A stretch of DNA of 64,000 nucleotides, taken from positions 62,001 to 126,000 of the forward strand of contig JBILCU010000005.1 of NCBI GenBank assembly GCA_044352985.1, read 5' to 3'. The notes under the pieces were generated by a model that was not told the origin of the DNA, did no database searches, and saw nothing but the letters and a program-made list of their open reading frames with translations. Both the position numbers and the translations under genes were made by a program. This DNA comes from JADJDM01 sp044352985. GTDB taxonomy: Bacteria; Bacteroidota; Bacteroidia; B-17B0; Aurantibacillaceae. Shown here one piece after another: positions 17,926 to 25,940 of this stretch (the first letter of the stretch is position 1; the number at the start of each line of letters is the position of its first letter).

Positions 17926-18270
17926 ATGCTAATCACAGGAAAACTACTAAATGTATTACCAGAGGTAAAAGGTAATGGCAAAAATGGCAATTGGATCAAA
18001 AAAGACATTATTATAGAAATCGATGATCGTTATCCAAAAAAAATATGCGTATCTGTTTGGGGAGAAAAAATTGATCTTACCCCTTTTAAAATTGGAGACA
18101 TATTGAATGTTAATGTTGACATCGAAAGTAAAGAGTATAATAACAGATGGTTTACCGAAGTAAAAGCATGGAAGATTAATAAAGCAGAAATAATTGTTCC
18201 GGAAAATAGAGAATCATCTGAAAATAAATCAATTCAAAGTAATGATGATTTTGATAACACACCTTTTTAG
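17926..18270 (+). CDS. DUF3127 (OB-fold-like) protein
   Basis: A 114-residue protein matching the DUF3127 pattern of Bacteroidota: MLITGKLLNVLPEV, then NWIKKDIIIEIDDRYPKKIC, VWGEKID and NRWFTEVKAWKI. The residue pattern suggests a compact five-strand OB fold, and an acidic tail ending in DDFDNTPF recalls the tails of single-stranded DNA-binding proteins. DUF3127 has no established function; nucleic-acid binding is inferred from the fold and tail. It follows the 140-aa gene by 19 nt and probably shares its transcript from operator copy 3. Confidence 0.8.
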   Translation: MLITGKLLNVLPEVKGNGKNGNWIKKDIIIEIDDRYPKKICVSVWGEKIDLTPFKIGDILNVNVDIESKEYNNRWFTEVKAWKINKAEIIVPENRESSENKSIQSNDDFDNTPF

Positions 18271-18282
18271 ACATTAATTCTC

Positions 18283-18318
18283 TATGCGGATATACTACAC
18301 TCTTTAAAAATAATTTTG
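18283..18318 (+). promoter_or_regulatory. Promoter with degenerate WYL-regulon operator, copy 4
   Basis: TATGCG-GATATAC-TACACT at 18283-18301 matches 14 of 19 positions of copy 3, including a central GATATA. It is again exactly 13 nt before TTTG of a perfect -7 box TAATTTTG (18311-18318). The arms no longer pair well, so binding may be weaker. Confidence 0.55.
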
Positions 18319-18335
18319 TATTAAATCAATAAATC

Positions 18336-18809
18336 ATGAAAGTACTACTGGCCAAAAAACAAACTGAAGAACAAATAAAATCAAACGAATATGTAAAATT
18401 TCAATTTGTAATGGCTATGATGAATATGGATGAACGAATGATAGGTACATTATTAAAAGAAAATGGTGTTTTTTTCGGCAATAAAAATAACTGGCAAACA
18501 CTGCACTGGTTTAAAAAACAATTTAAAGGACTAAACAATACATTTTTTAATTCACGATTAAAAGAAGGTTTGTCTCTTGATGTATATCCAGGCTCTATTA
18601 TGTTTGAGTTTAAGTATTCGGCATTAAACACCGACAATTTTGATGATGATCCATTTAGTGAAGAATATCAAGAAGCGCTTTTTAATAGTAAAGATGCTAT
18701 AACTATAACCTTAGTTTTACTGTTTGAAAATGGAAAAATAACAGATATCAGAATACCTAAACGAATAATTGAATTAAGTAAATTAAAACAGTTACAAACG
18801 GAGAATTGA
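18336..18809 (+). CDS. Uncharacterised 157-aa protein, paralog of the gene at 17484
   Basis: No known family recognised. It shares with the protein at 17484 the pattern NNWQTLHWFKKQF followed by LSLDVYPGSIMFEFK, and the same predicted alpha+beta order. It has an extra acidic loop (FDDDPFSEEYQEALF) between the last strands, and the final strand region carries LVLLFENGKITDIRIPKR. No signal peptide or membrane segment. It has its own promoter with operator copy 4, so it may respond to the same regulator with a different strength. Confidence 0.7.
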   Translation: MKVLLAKKQTEEQIKSNEYVKFQFVMAMMNMDERMIGTLLKENGVFFGNKNNWQTLHWFKKQFKGLNNTFFNSRLKEGLSLDVYPGSIMFEFKYSALNTDNFDDDPFSEEYQEALFNSKDAITITLVLLFENGKITDIRIPKRIIELSKLKQLQTEN

Positions 18810-18822
18810 ATTAATTAAAAAT

Positions 18823-18993
18823 GTGAGTATTGTACCAATCCCTATATTAAAGATTTTCTATACAAATACAGAAGTTGTAGAATTAATCAAAAAAGAAATT
18901 CAGAAATTAAGTAAACCAAAACATCTAACTTATCAAGAAGTATTAGAACAGCAAAAACAAAATAATCCTAACGCATTTAAACAACAACAATAG
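18823..18993 (+). CDS. Small 56-aa ORF with GTG start
   Basis: A 56-codon frame begins at GTG 18823, 13 nt after the preceding stop. It reads SIVPIPILKIFYTNTEVVEL, a lysine-rich helix with KPKHLTYQEVLEQQK, and a Gln-rich end. The nearby ATG at 18821 leads at once to TGA, so GTG is the only plausible start. Coding status is uncertain because I see no clear homology. Position and strand suggest it is the last gene of the 18336 transcript. Confidence 0.4.
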   Translation: MSIVPIPILKIFYTNTEVVELIKKEIQKLSKPKHLTYQEVLEQQKQNNPNAFKQQQ

Positions 18994-19011
18994 TTTAGCC
19001 ATTAGCCTTTT

Positions 19012-19212
19012 TTAACCATCAATTTGGTTAATTTTCTCCCTTAATTCAATGTTTTGTATATGAAGTATATAAACTGTAATTCCTAAAGCAATAGCTACTC
19101 CGCTAATAAGTAAAATCATATTAGCATACTTATTCTTAATTTTTGCAGATTGTATAGCGCTCAATTCTTCAATTGGCATCTTGCCAAATAGTTTTTGCAT
19201 TACTGGATCCAT
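19012..19212 (-). CDS. Small single-pass membrane protein
   Basis: A 66-residue protein with a basic/amphipathic N-terminus (MQKLFGKMPIEELSAIQSAK), one hydrophobic segment (ANMILLISGVAIALGITVYI) and a short charged tail. Its start overlaps the end of the preceding gene (19200-19685) by 13 nt, so the two are translationally linked. No family recognised. Small membrane proteins of this kind are common passengers of integrated elements. Confidence 0.55.
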   Translation of the reverse strand: MDPVMQKLFGKMPIEELSAIQSAKIKNKYANMILLISGVAIALGITVYILHIQNIELREKINQIDG

Positions 19213-19685
19213 GGTATTTGATTTTTATGGGTTAATATTAATTGATTTTCATAGCCCCATGCTAAGGCATAGGGCCCATATGTAAGAACTTTTAGCTCAG
19301 TCCCTGGCATTAAATACTGAGCATCATAGACTTCATAAGAAGCGCCTAAATTACTCAAATGATTTAGTGGTAACTTCAAAGCAAGTTGGTTGTTTAATAG
19401 ATGTTCCATTAAGCTAATTGTTATGTCTAAAAGCGTTTCTTTTGCACTTTCAGTTTCAGGATTTTCAATTATACTATATCTTTCTTCATTAGTATTAATT
19501 CGAACTTCTATAGAAGACAATTCCTCATTTATTTTACGCTTATACCTATTTTTACAATAATCCTTAAAACCATTTTTTTCAAAGCAAAATTTACGATTCA
19601 TATGACCAGCAGTGAAAGTTTCACCACAATAGGGGCATACTTTTACATATTCCCCTAATGGGTCTGGGTTTTCTTCACCAATCAT
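19200..19685 (-). CDS. Zinc-finger protein of the integrated element
   Basis: The 161-residue protein has an N-terminal zinc-binding motif CPYCGETFTAGHMNRKFC followed by FKDYCKNRYKRK, a treble-clef-like finger that could bind DNA or protein. The middle is helical (SAKETLLDITISLMEHLLNN). The C-terminal part looks beta-rich. It overlaps the excisionase-like gene upstream by 4 nt (19682-19685) and the membrane protein downstream. Function unknown; a role in element regulation or transfer is inferred only from the neighbours. Confidence 0.65.
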   Translation of the reverse strand: MIGEENPDPLGEYVKVCPYCGETFTAGHMNRKFCFEKNGFKDYCKNRYKRKINEELSSIEVRINTNEERYSIIENPETESAKETLLDITISLMEHLLNNQLALKLPLNHLSNLGASYEVYDAQYLMPGTELKVLTYGPYALAWGYENQLILTHKNQIPWIQ

Positions 19686-20029
19686 ATCTCCCCCTTTCTT
19701 CTTTTAAGTTCCATTTCGGCTACCGTTGGTCTACCAATTTTCATCCATAACTGTAACTCAGATCTAGAGAACATTAATGGTCTACCTCTTGTAATAGTTG
19801 GCATTTCTAATCGACACACTTTACTATAGATAGATTTTTTCTTCAATCCTGTAATTTTTGTTGCCTCAGCCCTATCGATTGTATCTTCCAATTCAGGATT
19901 TTCAGATTTAACTTTACTTACAAATGACGTAAGCATTTCTTTAATGATGCTTTCTATCTCTTGTTTTTGAAGCTGCAAGAACTCGGGCATACTATAATGC
20001 CAAAGTGGTTTTTCTATTTCGTTATTCAT
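19682..20029 (-). CDS. Excisionase-like helix-turn-helix protein
   Basis: A 115-residue protein with a C-terminal MerR/excisionase-type helix-turn-helix (EATKITGLKKKSIYSKVCRL, then RGRPLMFSRSELQLWMK) and an N-terminal helical extension. In Bacteroidota integrated elements such small HTH proteins near the integrase act as recombination directionality factors or regulators. It is on the integrase strand, 66 nt downstream of the 245-aa gene. Directionality-factor function is inferred, not proven. Confidence 0.7.
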   Translation of the reverse strand: MNNEIEKPLWHYSMPEFLQLQKQEIESIIKEMLTSFVSKVKSENPELEDTIDRAEATKITGLKKKSIYSKVCRLEMPTITRGRPLMFSRSELQLWMKIGRPTVAEMELKRRKGEI

Positions 20030-20095
20030 TTTTTTTTATAAACATCATAATATTGAACTGGAACATAAAAAAAAATATTTTTTTTGCGTTTCGGA

Positions 20096-20833
20096 TTATC
20101 TCATAAATGAGTTATAAATTCTTGACCTTATTGTATTAATGGATTGAGTTTTTTTATTCGTTTGTAAATTATAGTCCAAAACGGAATTAACAAGATTAAC
20201 TTCCTCCAATGCAGCAATTGAAATGTATGCTATTTTATCATCATACTTTATTTTTTTTAAGTAATTACTAATTTCCTTGCAAGCAGTTTTTGAATATTGA
20301 GCATTAGCCTGATCAGCTTTAGCGTAATTATTCGCAAATAATCCAAGCTCTTGATTATATGAATCAGCCATTGCCTTTACACTATGTTCAATCTTTGAAT
20401 TCCTAAGAATAGTTTCAATTAATTTAAGAACTAATCGTCCACAAAAATCAATAGTTATAGGTTGTGCATCTCTTATTTCTTTATGTTTCTTTAATTTAGG
20501 TTCTTTCTCCTTCTTGTATTCATAAACATTCTTGAACTTAATAACTATTTTTTCTGTTATGAATTCATATTTTTCAATAGACTTGATATAGTATAGCAGT
20601 TTATCTGCCCCTTGAAATTCTTTTTTAGGTATAATGACGCGATTTTTAATTTCATTATCTATACTTTTTTTATAATATAACTCCATTGCTATAAGGATTA
20701 TTTCTTTACAATGCTTTTCACTAATTGTAAATTCAGAACATAACTTTTTAATGGTCTGTTTTAACTTTAATTGCAATGTTTTATCCTTTTTAATTTCCTC
20801 TAGAATTATTCCATCATACTTTAATTTTTTCAC
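20096..20833 (-). CDS. Uncharacterised 245-aa element protein
   Basis: No known family recognised. The protein is largely helical and lysine-rich (KKLKYDGIILEEIKKDKTLQ, KQTIKKLCSEF), with a short conserved-looking core IRDAQPITIDFCGRLVLKLI and a basic end INTIRSRIYNSF. No signal peptide or transmembrane segment. It begins 6 nt after the integrase stop, so the two genes form a tight pair. It may be an accessory recombination or replication protein of the element. Confidence 0.6.
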   Translation of the reverse strand: MKKLKYDGIILEEIKKDKTLQLKLKQTIKKLCSEFTISEKHCKEIILIAMELYYKKSIDNEIKNRVIIPKKEFQGADKLLYYIKSIEKYEFITEKIVIKFKNVYEYKKEKEPKLKKHKEIRDAQPITIDFCGRLVLKLIETILRNSKIEHSVKAMADSYNQELGLFANNYAKADQANAQYSKTACKEISNYLKKIKYDDKIAYISIAALEEVNLVNSVLDYNLQTNKKTQSINTIRSRIYNSFMR

Positions 20834-20839
20834 ATTTAT

Positions 20840-21949
20840 CTATTTTAATTTAATTCTAAAAATAGGTATCGAATTTGCAGCTTGCATTTTTTTATTGTCT
20901 ACAATTTTTGTGTAAATCTGAGTTGTTTTCAATTCACGATGGCCTAACATTTTACTCACTGTATAAATATCAGTTCCATTTTCAAGAAGTAAAACCGCGT
21001 GCGTATGTCTCGCGCAATGAAATGTAATTTTCTTTTTAATCCCTGCATCAGCAATCCATTTGTACAAACCTACGTTCATGTATGCGCTGTATTTAAGTCC
21101 TACAAATAAACGTTGATCATCAGATCCACGCTCACCCAATAATGAAACTGCTTGGTCGCTTATAGGTAAATATTCCTTACCACCTGTTTTCTGCTGACGG
21201 AACGATAACTCGTAACCTCTCTTTTCTGAAAATCGAAGGTTATCCCAGGTGAGTCGTTGTATATCACTCCAACGTATTCCGGTCAAGCATGAAAAGATGA
21301 ATGCATTTTTTAAAACAGGATACATGCAATCTGTTGCAGCTAGTTGTTCAATTTCTTCAAAGGTTAAGTATTCACGATTTGGCTCACCTTGTTTGAATCC
21401 TTTTATGTAATCAGATAAATTTTCATTTATTAATTTTTCTTTATAAGCTAACTTTAAACAAGCTTTAAATTTGTTGAGATAAGAATACTTACTATTTTGT
21501 GATAAAGATTGATTCCCTTTTGTTTTGGCTTTGTTTTCTAAATACATTCTAAATTGATTACAGGTTTCAGTATTTAAATCAGCCATTTTTAAAATTTTAC
21601 CAAAACATTTTTTAAGGTGTTTTAAAACAGAATCCCAATTACCATAATTACCGGCCGAATTAAATCGTTCATTGGTCTTCTCTTTAAAATAGTCAATGAA
21701 GTTTTTATCGCTAGTATCAATTCGTTTAGTTCCGTATTGATGATCTTGCAGTATAATGGTTTTCTCCGCGCGTAAGCGTTCTACCAACTCCATTGTTTTT
21801 TTGTTTTCATATTGCTCCGTTTTGTTTTTAGGATTGTTGTACACAAAAAGATTTAGTGCTTCTTTTTTTCTTACACCATACTCGTTGTAATCGAGGTAAA
21901 GAAAACTTTTTTCTTTACCTGTTTTGCGTTTTCTGATTGTTACTTTCAT
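20840..21949 (-). CDS. Tyrosine recombinase/integrase
   Basis: This is the site-specific integrase expected to have inserted the island. It has an N-terminal arm-binding region, a SAM-like core-binding domain (about 90-190) and a catalytic domain. The catalytic residues are visible: Arg in TGIRWSDIQRL, HxxR in HCARHTHAVLL, His in GHRELKTTQ, and the nucleophile Tyr in IYTKI. The frame is open to 22006, but those codons lie inside a large palindrome; ATG 21949 (MKVTIRKRKTGKEK) gives the usual phage-integrase-like N-terminus (369 aa). The gene is directly downstream of the mnmE 3' end on the same strand, the expected place if mnmE is the attachment site. Confidence 0.9.
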   Translation of the reverse strand: MKVTIRKRKTGKEKSFLYLDYNEYGVRKKEALNLFVYNNPKNKTEQYENKKTMELVERLRAEKTIILQDHQYGTKRIDTSDKNFIDYFKEKTNERFNSAGNYGNWDSVLKHLKKCFGKILKMADLNTETCNQFRMYLENKAKTKGNQSLSQNSKYSYLNKFKACLKLAYKEKLINENLSDYIKGFKQGEPNREYLTFEEIEQLAATDCMYPVLKNAFIFSCLTGIRWSDIQRLTWDNLRFSEKRGYELSFRQQKTGGKEYLPISDQAVSLLGERGSDDQRLFVGLKYSAYMNVGLYKWIADAGIKKKITFHCARHTHAVLLLENGTDIYTVSKMLGHRELKTTQIYTKIVDNKKMQAANSIPIFRIKLK

Positions 21950-21965
21950 TTTTTTAGGTTTAAAT

Positions 21966-22020
21966 TTTTTGTCCCAAATTTGTCCCAAACTGGTGATGTG
22001 GGACAAATTTGGGACAAAAA
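21966..22020. repeat. Perfect 22-bp inverted repeat upstream of the integrase
   Basis: Arms at 21966-21987 and 21999-22020 are perfect inverted repeats around an 11-nt loop. Each arm contains two copies of a GGGACAAA word (or its complement), so four such sites lie within 55 bp. The element lies 16 nt upstream of the integrase start at 21949. It may be a set of arm-type integrase or excisionase sites, an operator for integrase autoregulation, or a hairpin in the integrase leader. Confidence 0.75.
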
Positions 22021-22149
22021 TGTGCTAAAAATATGGAAAGCACCCAAAATACTTCCTAACAAAACAATACTGTAACCCGTTGAAAAACAGTAGATTGAAG
22101 CACTAAATCATTGATTGAGTTTGCTCTTTTTTGCGCTGATTTTATGCGA

Positions 22150-22170
22150 TTATTTCCCGATACAAAACTT
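22150..22170. other. Putative element junction at the mnmE 3' end (att site)
   Basis: The last codons of mnmE (encoding CIGK) face the integrase, with only about 200 bp between them. The 3' end of mnmE/trmE is a known attachment site, for example for Salmonella genomic island 1. I found no second copy of the TTTCCCGATACAAA core in the window by eye, so the far end is probably to the left of base 1. The exact boundary is inferred. Confidence 0.4.
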
Positions 22171-23547
22171 ACTAAAAATATTTGCAAGTAGCTCATCATT
22201 AGTCACTTGACCAGTTATGGTTCCGAGGGCATCTAATGCGTCACGAATATCTATGGATAAAAAGTCGCCGGCAAGATTTTTAGATAAACCTTCCAATACT
22301 TTATACAAAGCAGTATTGGCTTTTCTTAAAGCATCAATATGACGAGCGTTGGTAACAACCGTTTCAGTAGTATTTACTGTTCTGCTATCAAACAAGGCCA
22401 ACAATTTGCTTTTTAAATCTTCAATATAAAGATGTTCTTTTGCTGAGATGTAAATCAGGTTATCTAATTCGGCAAACTCTTTTTGTAAATCGCTTAAATC
22501 CTCGGTATCAATTTTATTACACACTATTAATAATTGGGAAGTGCCAATGTGTTCCTGTAACTTTTCAATCTCCAATTTTACATCGCGGCTGCTTAATTCA
22601 TGTGCATCAAACAAATAAATTACAATGGCTGAATTTTGCATAGCCTGCAATGATTTCTTAACGCCAATTTGTTCGATTAAGTCAGACGTATCTCTTAATC
22701 CTGCTGTATCAATAAAACGAAACAACACACCTCCAATACTCATTTCATCTTCTATCGTATCACGAGTAGTTCCTGGTATTTCACTCACTATGGCTTTATC
22801 TTCATTTAAAAGCACATTTAGCAATGTTGACTTACCGGCATTGGGTTTACCTACTATGGCTACAGGTATTCCGTTTTTAATTACATTTCCAACTTCAAAC
22901 GAATCAATCAATCGCTCAATAATGCGTTGTATGGAAATGATTAAATTTCTTAATTCTGTTCGGTCAGCAAACTCCACATCTTCCTCGCTAAAATCAAGTT
23001 CCAATTCAATGAGTGAAGCAAAATTGACTAAGTTCTCTCGCAACACTTTTATTTTACTACTGAATCCGCCTCGCATTTGGCTAATTGCCACTTGATGCGA
23101 AATATTGGAATTAGAAGCAATTAAATCTGCTACCGCTTCTGCTTGCGATAAATCAAATTTTCCATTTAAAAAAGCACGAAGTGTGAACTCTCCCGGCTGA
23201 GCAATACGCGCTCCATGTTTAATAAAAAGTTGTAATAATTGCTGTTGAATAAATTGAGATCCATGGCAGGATACTTCAATGATATCTTCTCCTGTATAAG
23301 AATGGGGTGCTTTAAAAAGTGACACCAATACTTCATCAATTACAATTTCATCATCACAAATTATTCCGTAATGTATTGTATTGGCTTGTTTGAGAGATAA
23401 ATTTTTATTAACTCCTTTTTTATCTGTAAATATTTTTTCAACTATGGCAATTGCATCTTTACCCGAAAGACGAAGCACTGCAATAGCACCGGTTCCATGT
23501 GGAGTGGCTAATGCTGCAATAGTATCTTTATTTAATATGGAATTCAA
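22150..23547 (-). CDS. mnmE: tRNA uridine-5-carboxymethylaminomethyl modification GTPase MnmE
   Basis: MnmE works with MnmG to modify the wobble uridine of certain tRNAs. The 465 residues comprise the N-terminal formyl-THF-binding domain (DTIAALATPHGTGAIAVLRLSG), helical segments, and an inserted Ras-like G domain with G1 GKPNAGKST, G3 DTAGLRDT and G4 NKID. The conserved C-terminal Cys-containing tail FCIGK binds the modification site. The protein is complete despite the adjacent element, which would fit an insertion that restores the last codons of the gene. It is a core gene, and I see no sign of transfer in it. Confidence 0.97.
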   Translation of the reverse strand: MNSILNKDTIAALATPHGTGAIAVLRLSGKDAIAIVEKIFTDKKGVNKNLSLKQANTIHYGIICDDEIVIDEVLVSLFKAPHSYTGEDIIEVSCHGSQFIQQQLLQLFIKHGARIAQPGEFTLRAFLNGKFDLSQAEAVADLIASNSNISHQVAISQMRGGFSSKIKVLRENLVNFASLIELELDFSEEDVEFADRTELRNLIISIQRIIERLIDSFEVGNVIKNGIPVAIVGKPNAGKSTLLNVLLNEDKAIVSEIPGTTRDTIEDEMSIGGVLFRFIDTAGLRDTSDLIEQIGVKKSLQAMQNSAIVIYLFDAHELSSRDVKLEIEKLQEHIGTSQLLIVCNKIDTEDLSDLQKEFAELDNLIYISAKEHLYIEDLKSKLLALFDSRTVNTTETVVTNARHIDALRKANTALYKVLEGLSKNLAGDFLSIDIRDALDALGTITGQVTNDELLANIFSKFCIGK

Positions 23548-23603
23548 AATATATGTATTTACTCAAAAATAATAAAAATAAAACACGAATAATATTTTAA
23601 GTA

Positions 23604-24431
23604 CTATTCAATAATAACCTGTCTGATTTCTTTAATTTTTTGATGTAATCTATTTATGATTTCAAGTTTTTTTTCAATTGTAAGATTGTTAGCTGTCAAC
23701 TCCGTAAAAATTGGCTGAATTAATTTTAAGTCTGAACGCATCTTTTCAATTTCAACAGAAATCGATTCATAAGAATCTAATAATTTAATTATACTGGTTA
23801 AGGTTTCATGATGTTTTGCTAATTCAAAAATAGCCTGTTCGTTTTTTGAGTTAATTGATAAAGCAGATGCTAAATAAATTCCTTCTATCCATCCACCAGT
23901 AATAATTAAAGTTGAAAAATTACCACGTTTATTTTTAGTAAGGTATTCATCTGCCTGAGAAAATGAACCAGAAATAATAGCTAATAAAGAGTCTTTGTTA
24001 CTTTTATTTTCTTCGATTCTATCACTTGTTTTCTCATCAAAAACTCCATTAATACCTAAACTTTTACATAATTGATTAACGCATTTTAAATAGGTAAGAC
24101 ATTCTTGGGTTTGTTCAAACATACTTGCATAACTTAAATCAGTTCCATAAACACCAAGGTTTAATGCTTTATCTTGTTCTAAATTATAGGCATTGTATTT
24201 TATTGGGTCGTTTAAAAGTTCGGGCTGGTATTCTAATTGTGCATCATTAATGATTTGTGTTAAAACTAACGGATCTGGAATACTATTAAATACTTTTTTG
24301 GCATACTCCTGATGCGAATTACTTTCGCTCTTAGTTTCTTCATTTAAATCAAGATGTTCATCATTTGAAGAACCACAAGCAACCAAAAATAGAGTAGTTA
24401 ATAAAATGAAAGATTTATAAAGATGCCTCAT
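23604..24431 (-). CDS. Lineage-specific lipoprotein
   Basis: The 275-residue protein has a lipoprotein signal (FILLTTLFLVACGSS, acylated Cys at residue 19) and a helical body after an acidic linker. Segments include KALNLGVYGTDLSYASMFEQ and FSTLIITGGWIEGIYLASAL. Similar helical lipoproteins of unknown function are common in Bacteroidota, but I cannot name a family. It lies 56 nt upstream of mnmE on the same strand. Confidence 0.75.
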   Translation of the reverse strand: MRHLYKSFILLTTLFLVACGSSNDEHLDLNEETKSESNSHQEYAKKVFNSIPDPLVLTQIINDAQLEYQPELLNDPIKYNAYNLEQDKALNLGVYGTDLSYASMFEQTQECLTYLKCVNQLCKSLGINGVFDEKTSDRIEENKSNKDSLLAIISGSFSQADEYLTKNKRGNFSTLIITGGWIEGIYLASALSINSKNEQAIFELAKHHETLTSIIKLLDSYESISVEIEKMRSDLKLIQPIFTELTANNLTIEKKLEIINRLHQKIKEIRQVIIE

Positions 24432-24526
24432 TGTTTTTGTTTAAATATAAACAAATATATAAAACAAGTAGTTAAGTGAACTTGGGGAATTTGATTAGAA
24501 ATATTGAGGAATGATTAATTCACTTT

Positions 24527-25852
24527 TTAATCTATAATCAGTTTCAAGCGTTTATTTGAAATTTGAAGAATATAAAAACCTTTCGAAATGTTTTTTAATG
24601 ACAGTTCAATTTTGTTATCAGACCTATTCAATACTTCTGCTTTAAATTCTTGTCCGATCTCATTAATAAAAATAGGGCTTTCATTTTTAGACCAATTAAC
24701 AGAATTGCTAATGGTTATTTTTTCATGAGCTGGATTTGGAAAACAATAAAGTTCAGCTAAATTATTCTCAAATTGAGGTAATGAAACTTTACAATCTAAA
24801 TTCATAATTTTTCCCCATAAAACATTATCGAAGGTAGAAAGTGCAAGATTATTTGTAGTTGCTGCATTACCCATTCTTATAACAACCATATTCAAAGAAG
24901 GTACTATATATATTTTCTGATCGTATTTTCCAAGAGCAGCATACATGTCCGGTGGTGCATTTGGTATTAAATAACCTTGAAAAACAAACTGTGATTGAGG
25001 AAGCATAAAACTATTTTTGCCATTCAACCACCATAAATACCCATAAGATAAATTATATGGGTTTGAAGAGTTTTTCATGTTATTTAAGTACACAGGCTGG
25101 TTAATTATTGTATTATTATTCCATTTTCCATTTGCAAGCGCAAACAATCCAAAACGGGCCATATCTCTGGCAGTTGAAAAAAATGTTCCGTTAAACCACC
25201 ATCCAGATTGCATTCCAATTTGATTTTTTATTTTCTGATTTGTATATTGTTGTATAGTTTGACCGGTAGCTTGCTCAATAACATCATGTAGCAATAAATA
25301 AGGCGCATTGTGATAAGCCCATCTTGTACCAGCATCTGCTAAATAATTAAGGCAAGTATCCAAAGTGCAATCAGTATTAATTACACCATCATCTAAACCT
25401 GTTGTCATACATAACTGATCCCTGACTGTAATCAACTTTTCTTTTTGTGACAAACAAGTTGTCCAACCACTTCCAAGATATTTTGAAACTGAATCATTTA
25501 AATTTATAAAACCATCATCTAGTATTCTTGCAACCAGCATCGAAGTAAGCGATTTACCTGCTGATGCCCAATACCAAGAGCTGTCTTTTGTGAAAGTTCC
25601 GTAATACTTTTCTATTACTATTTTCCCATCTTTAAGAATTATGAATGCTTTTGCGTTTGTTTCTCGAACGTATTGAGTTAAACTATCCACTCTTTGGCTA
25701 CACCAACCTAAATTTGCTGGCGAAATGGTATCCCATACCGAAGAAAAATTGGGTGGAAAATAAAGCGATTGAGACTTTCCTGAATTAAAAAATGAAACTA
25801 TAAAAAATGTAACAAAATAAAATTGTTTTATAAAAGCAAATTTGATTTTCAT
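24527..25852 (-). CDS. Secreted serine hydrolase (beta-lactamase family) with T9SS sorting domain
   Basis: A signal peptide (FIKQFYFVTFFIVSFFNSGKSQ) precedes a class C beta-lactamase-like/esterase domain. SAGKSLTSMLVARIL gives the SxxK nucleophile and general base, YHNAPYLLL the YxN motif, and a later GQTIQQYTNQKI..MQSGWW region fits the fold. The C-terminal about 80 residues (YCFPNPAHEKITISN to GFYILQISNKRLKLII) are a type A T9SS sorting domain, so the enzyme should be exported through the type IX system and anchored or released. The frame extends to 25882, but ATG 25852 gives the normal signal peptide. The substrate is unknown; peptide or ester hydrolysis is likely. Confidence 0.88.
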   Translation of the reverse strand: MKIKFAFIKQFYFVTFFIVSFFNSGKSQSLYFPPNFSSVWDTISPANLGWCSQRVDSLTQYVRETNAKAFIILKDGKIVIEKYYGTFTKDSSWYWASAGKSLTSMLVARILDDGFINLNDSVSKYLGSGWTTCLSQKEKLITVRDQLCMTTGLDDGVINTDCTLDTCLNYLADAGTRWAYHNAPYLLLHDVIEQATGQTIQQYTNQKIKNQIGMQSGWWFNGTFFSTARDMARFGLFALANGKWNNNTIINQPVYLNNMKNSSNPYNLSYGYLWWLNGKNSFMLPQSQFVFQGYLIPNAPPDMYAALGKYDQKIYIVPSLNMVVIRMGNAATTNNLALSTFDNVLWGKIMNLDCKVSLPQFENNLAELYCFPNPAHEKITISNSVNWSKNESPIFINEIGQEFKAEVLNRSDNKIELSLKNISKGFYILQISNKRLKLIID

Positions 25853-25940
25853 ATTTAATGAATTAACGATGAAGAAAAACAAAACATGTTACAATAATAT
25901 CAATTTTATTTCGTTAAAAAGTTAAATTCTAAAATCGCCT

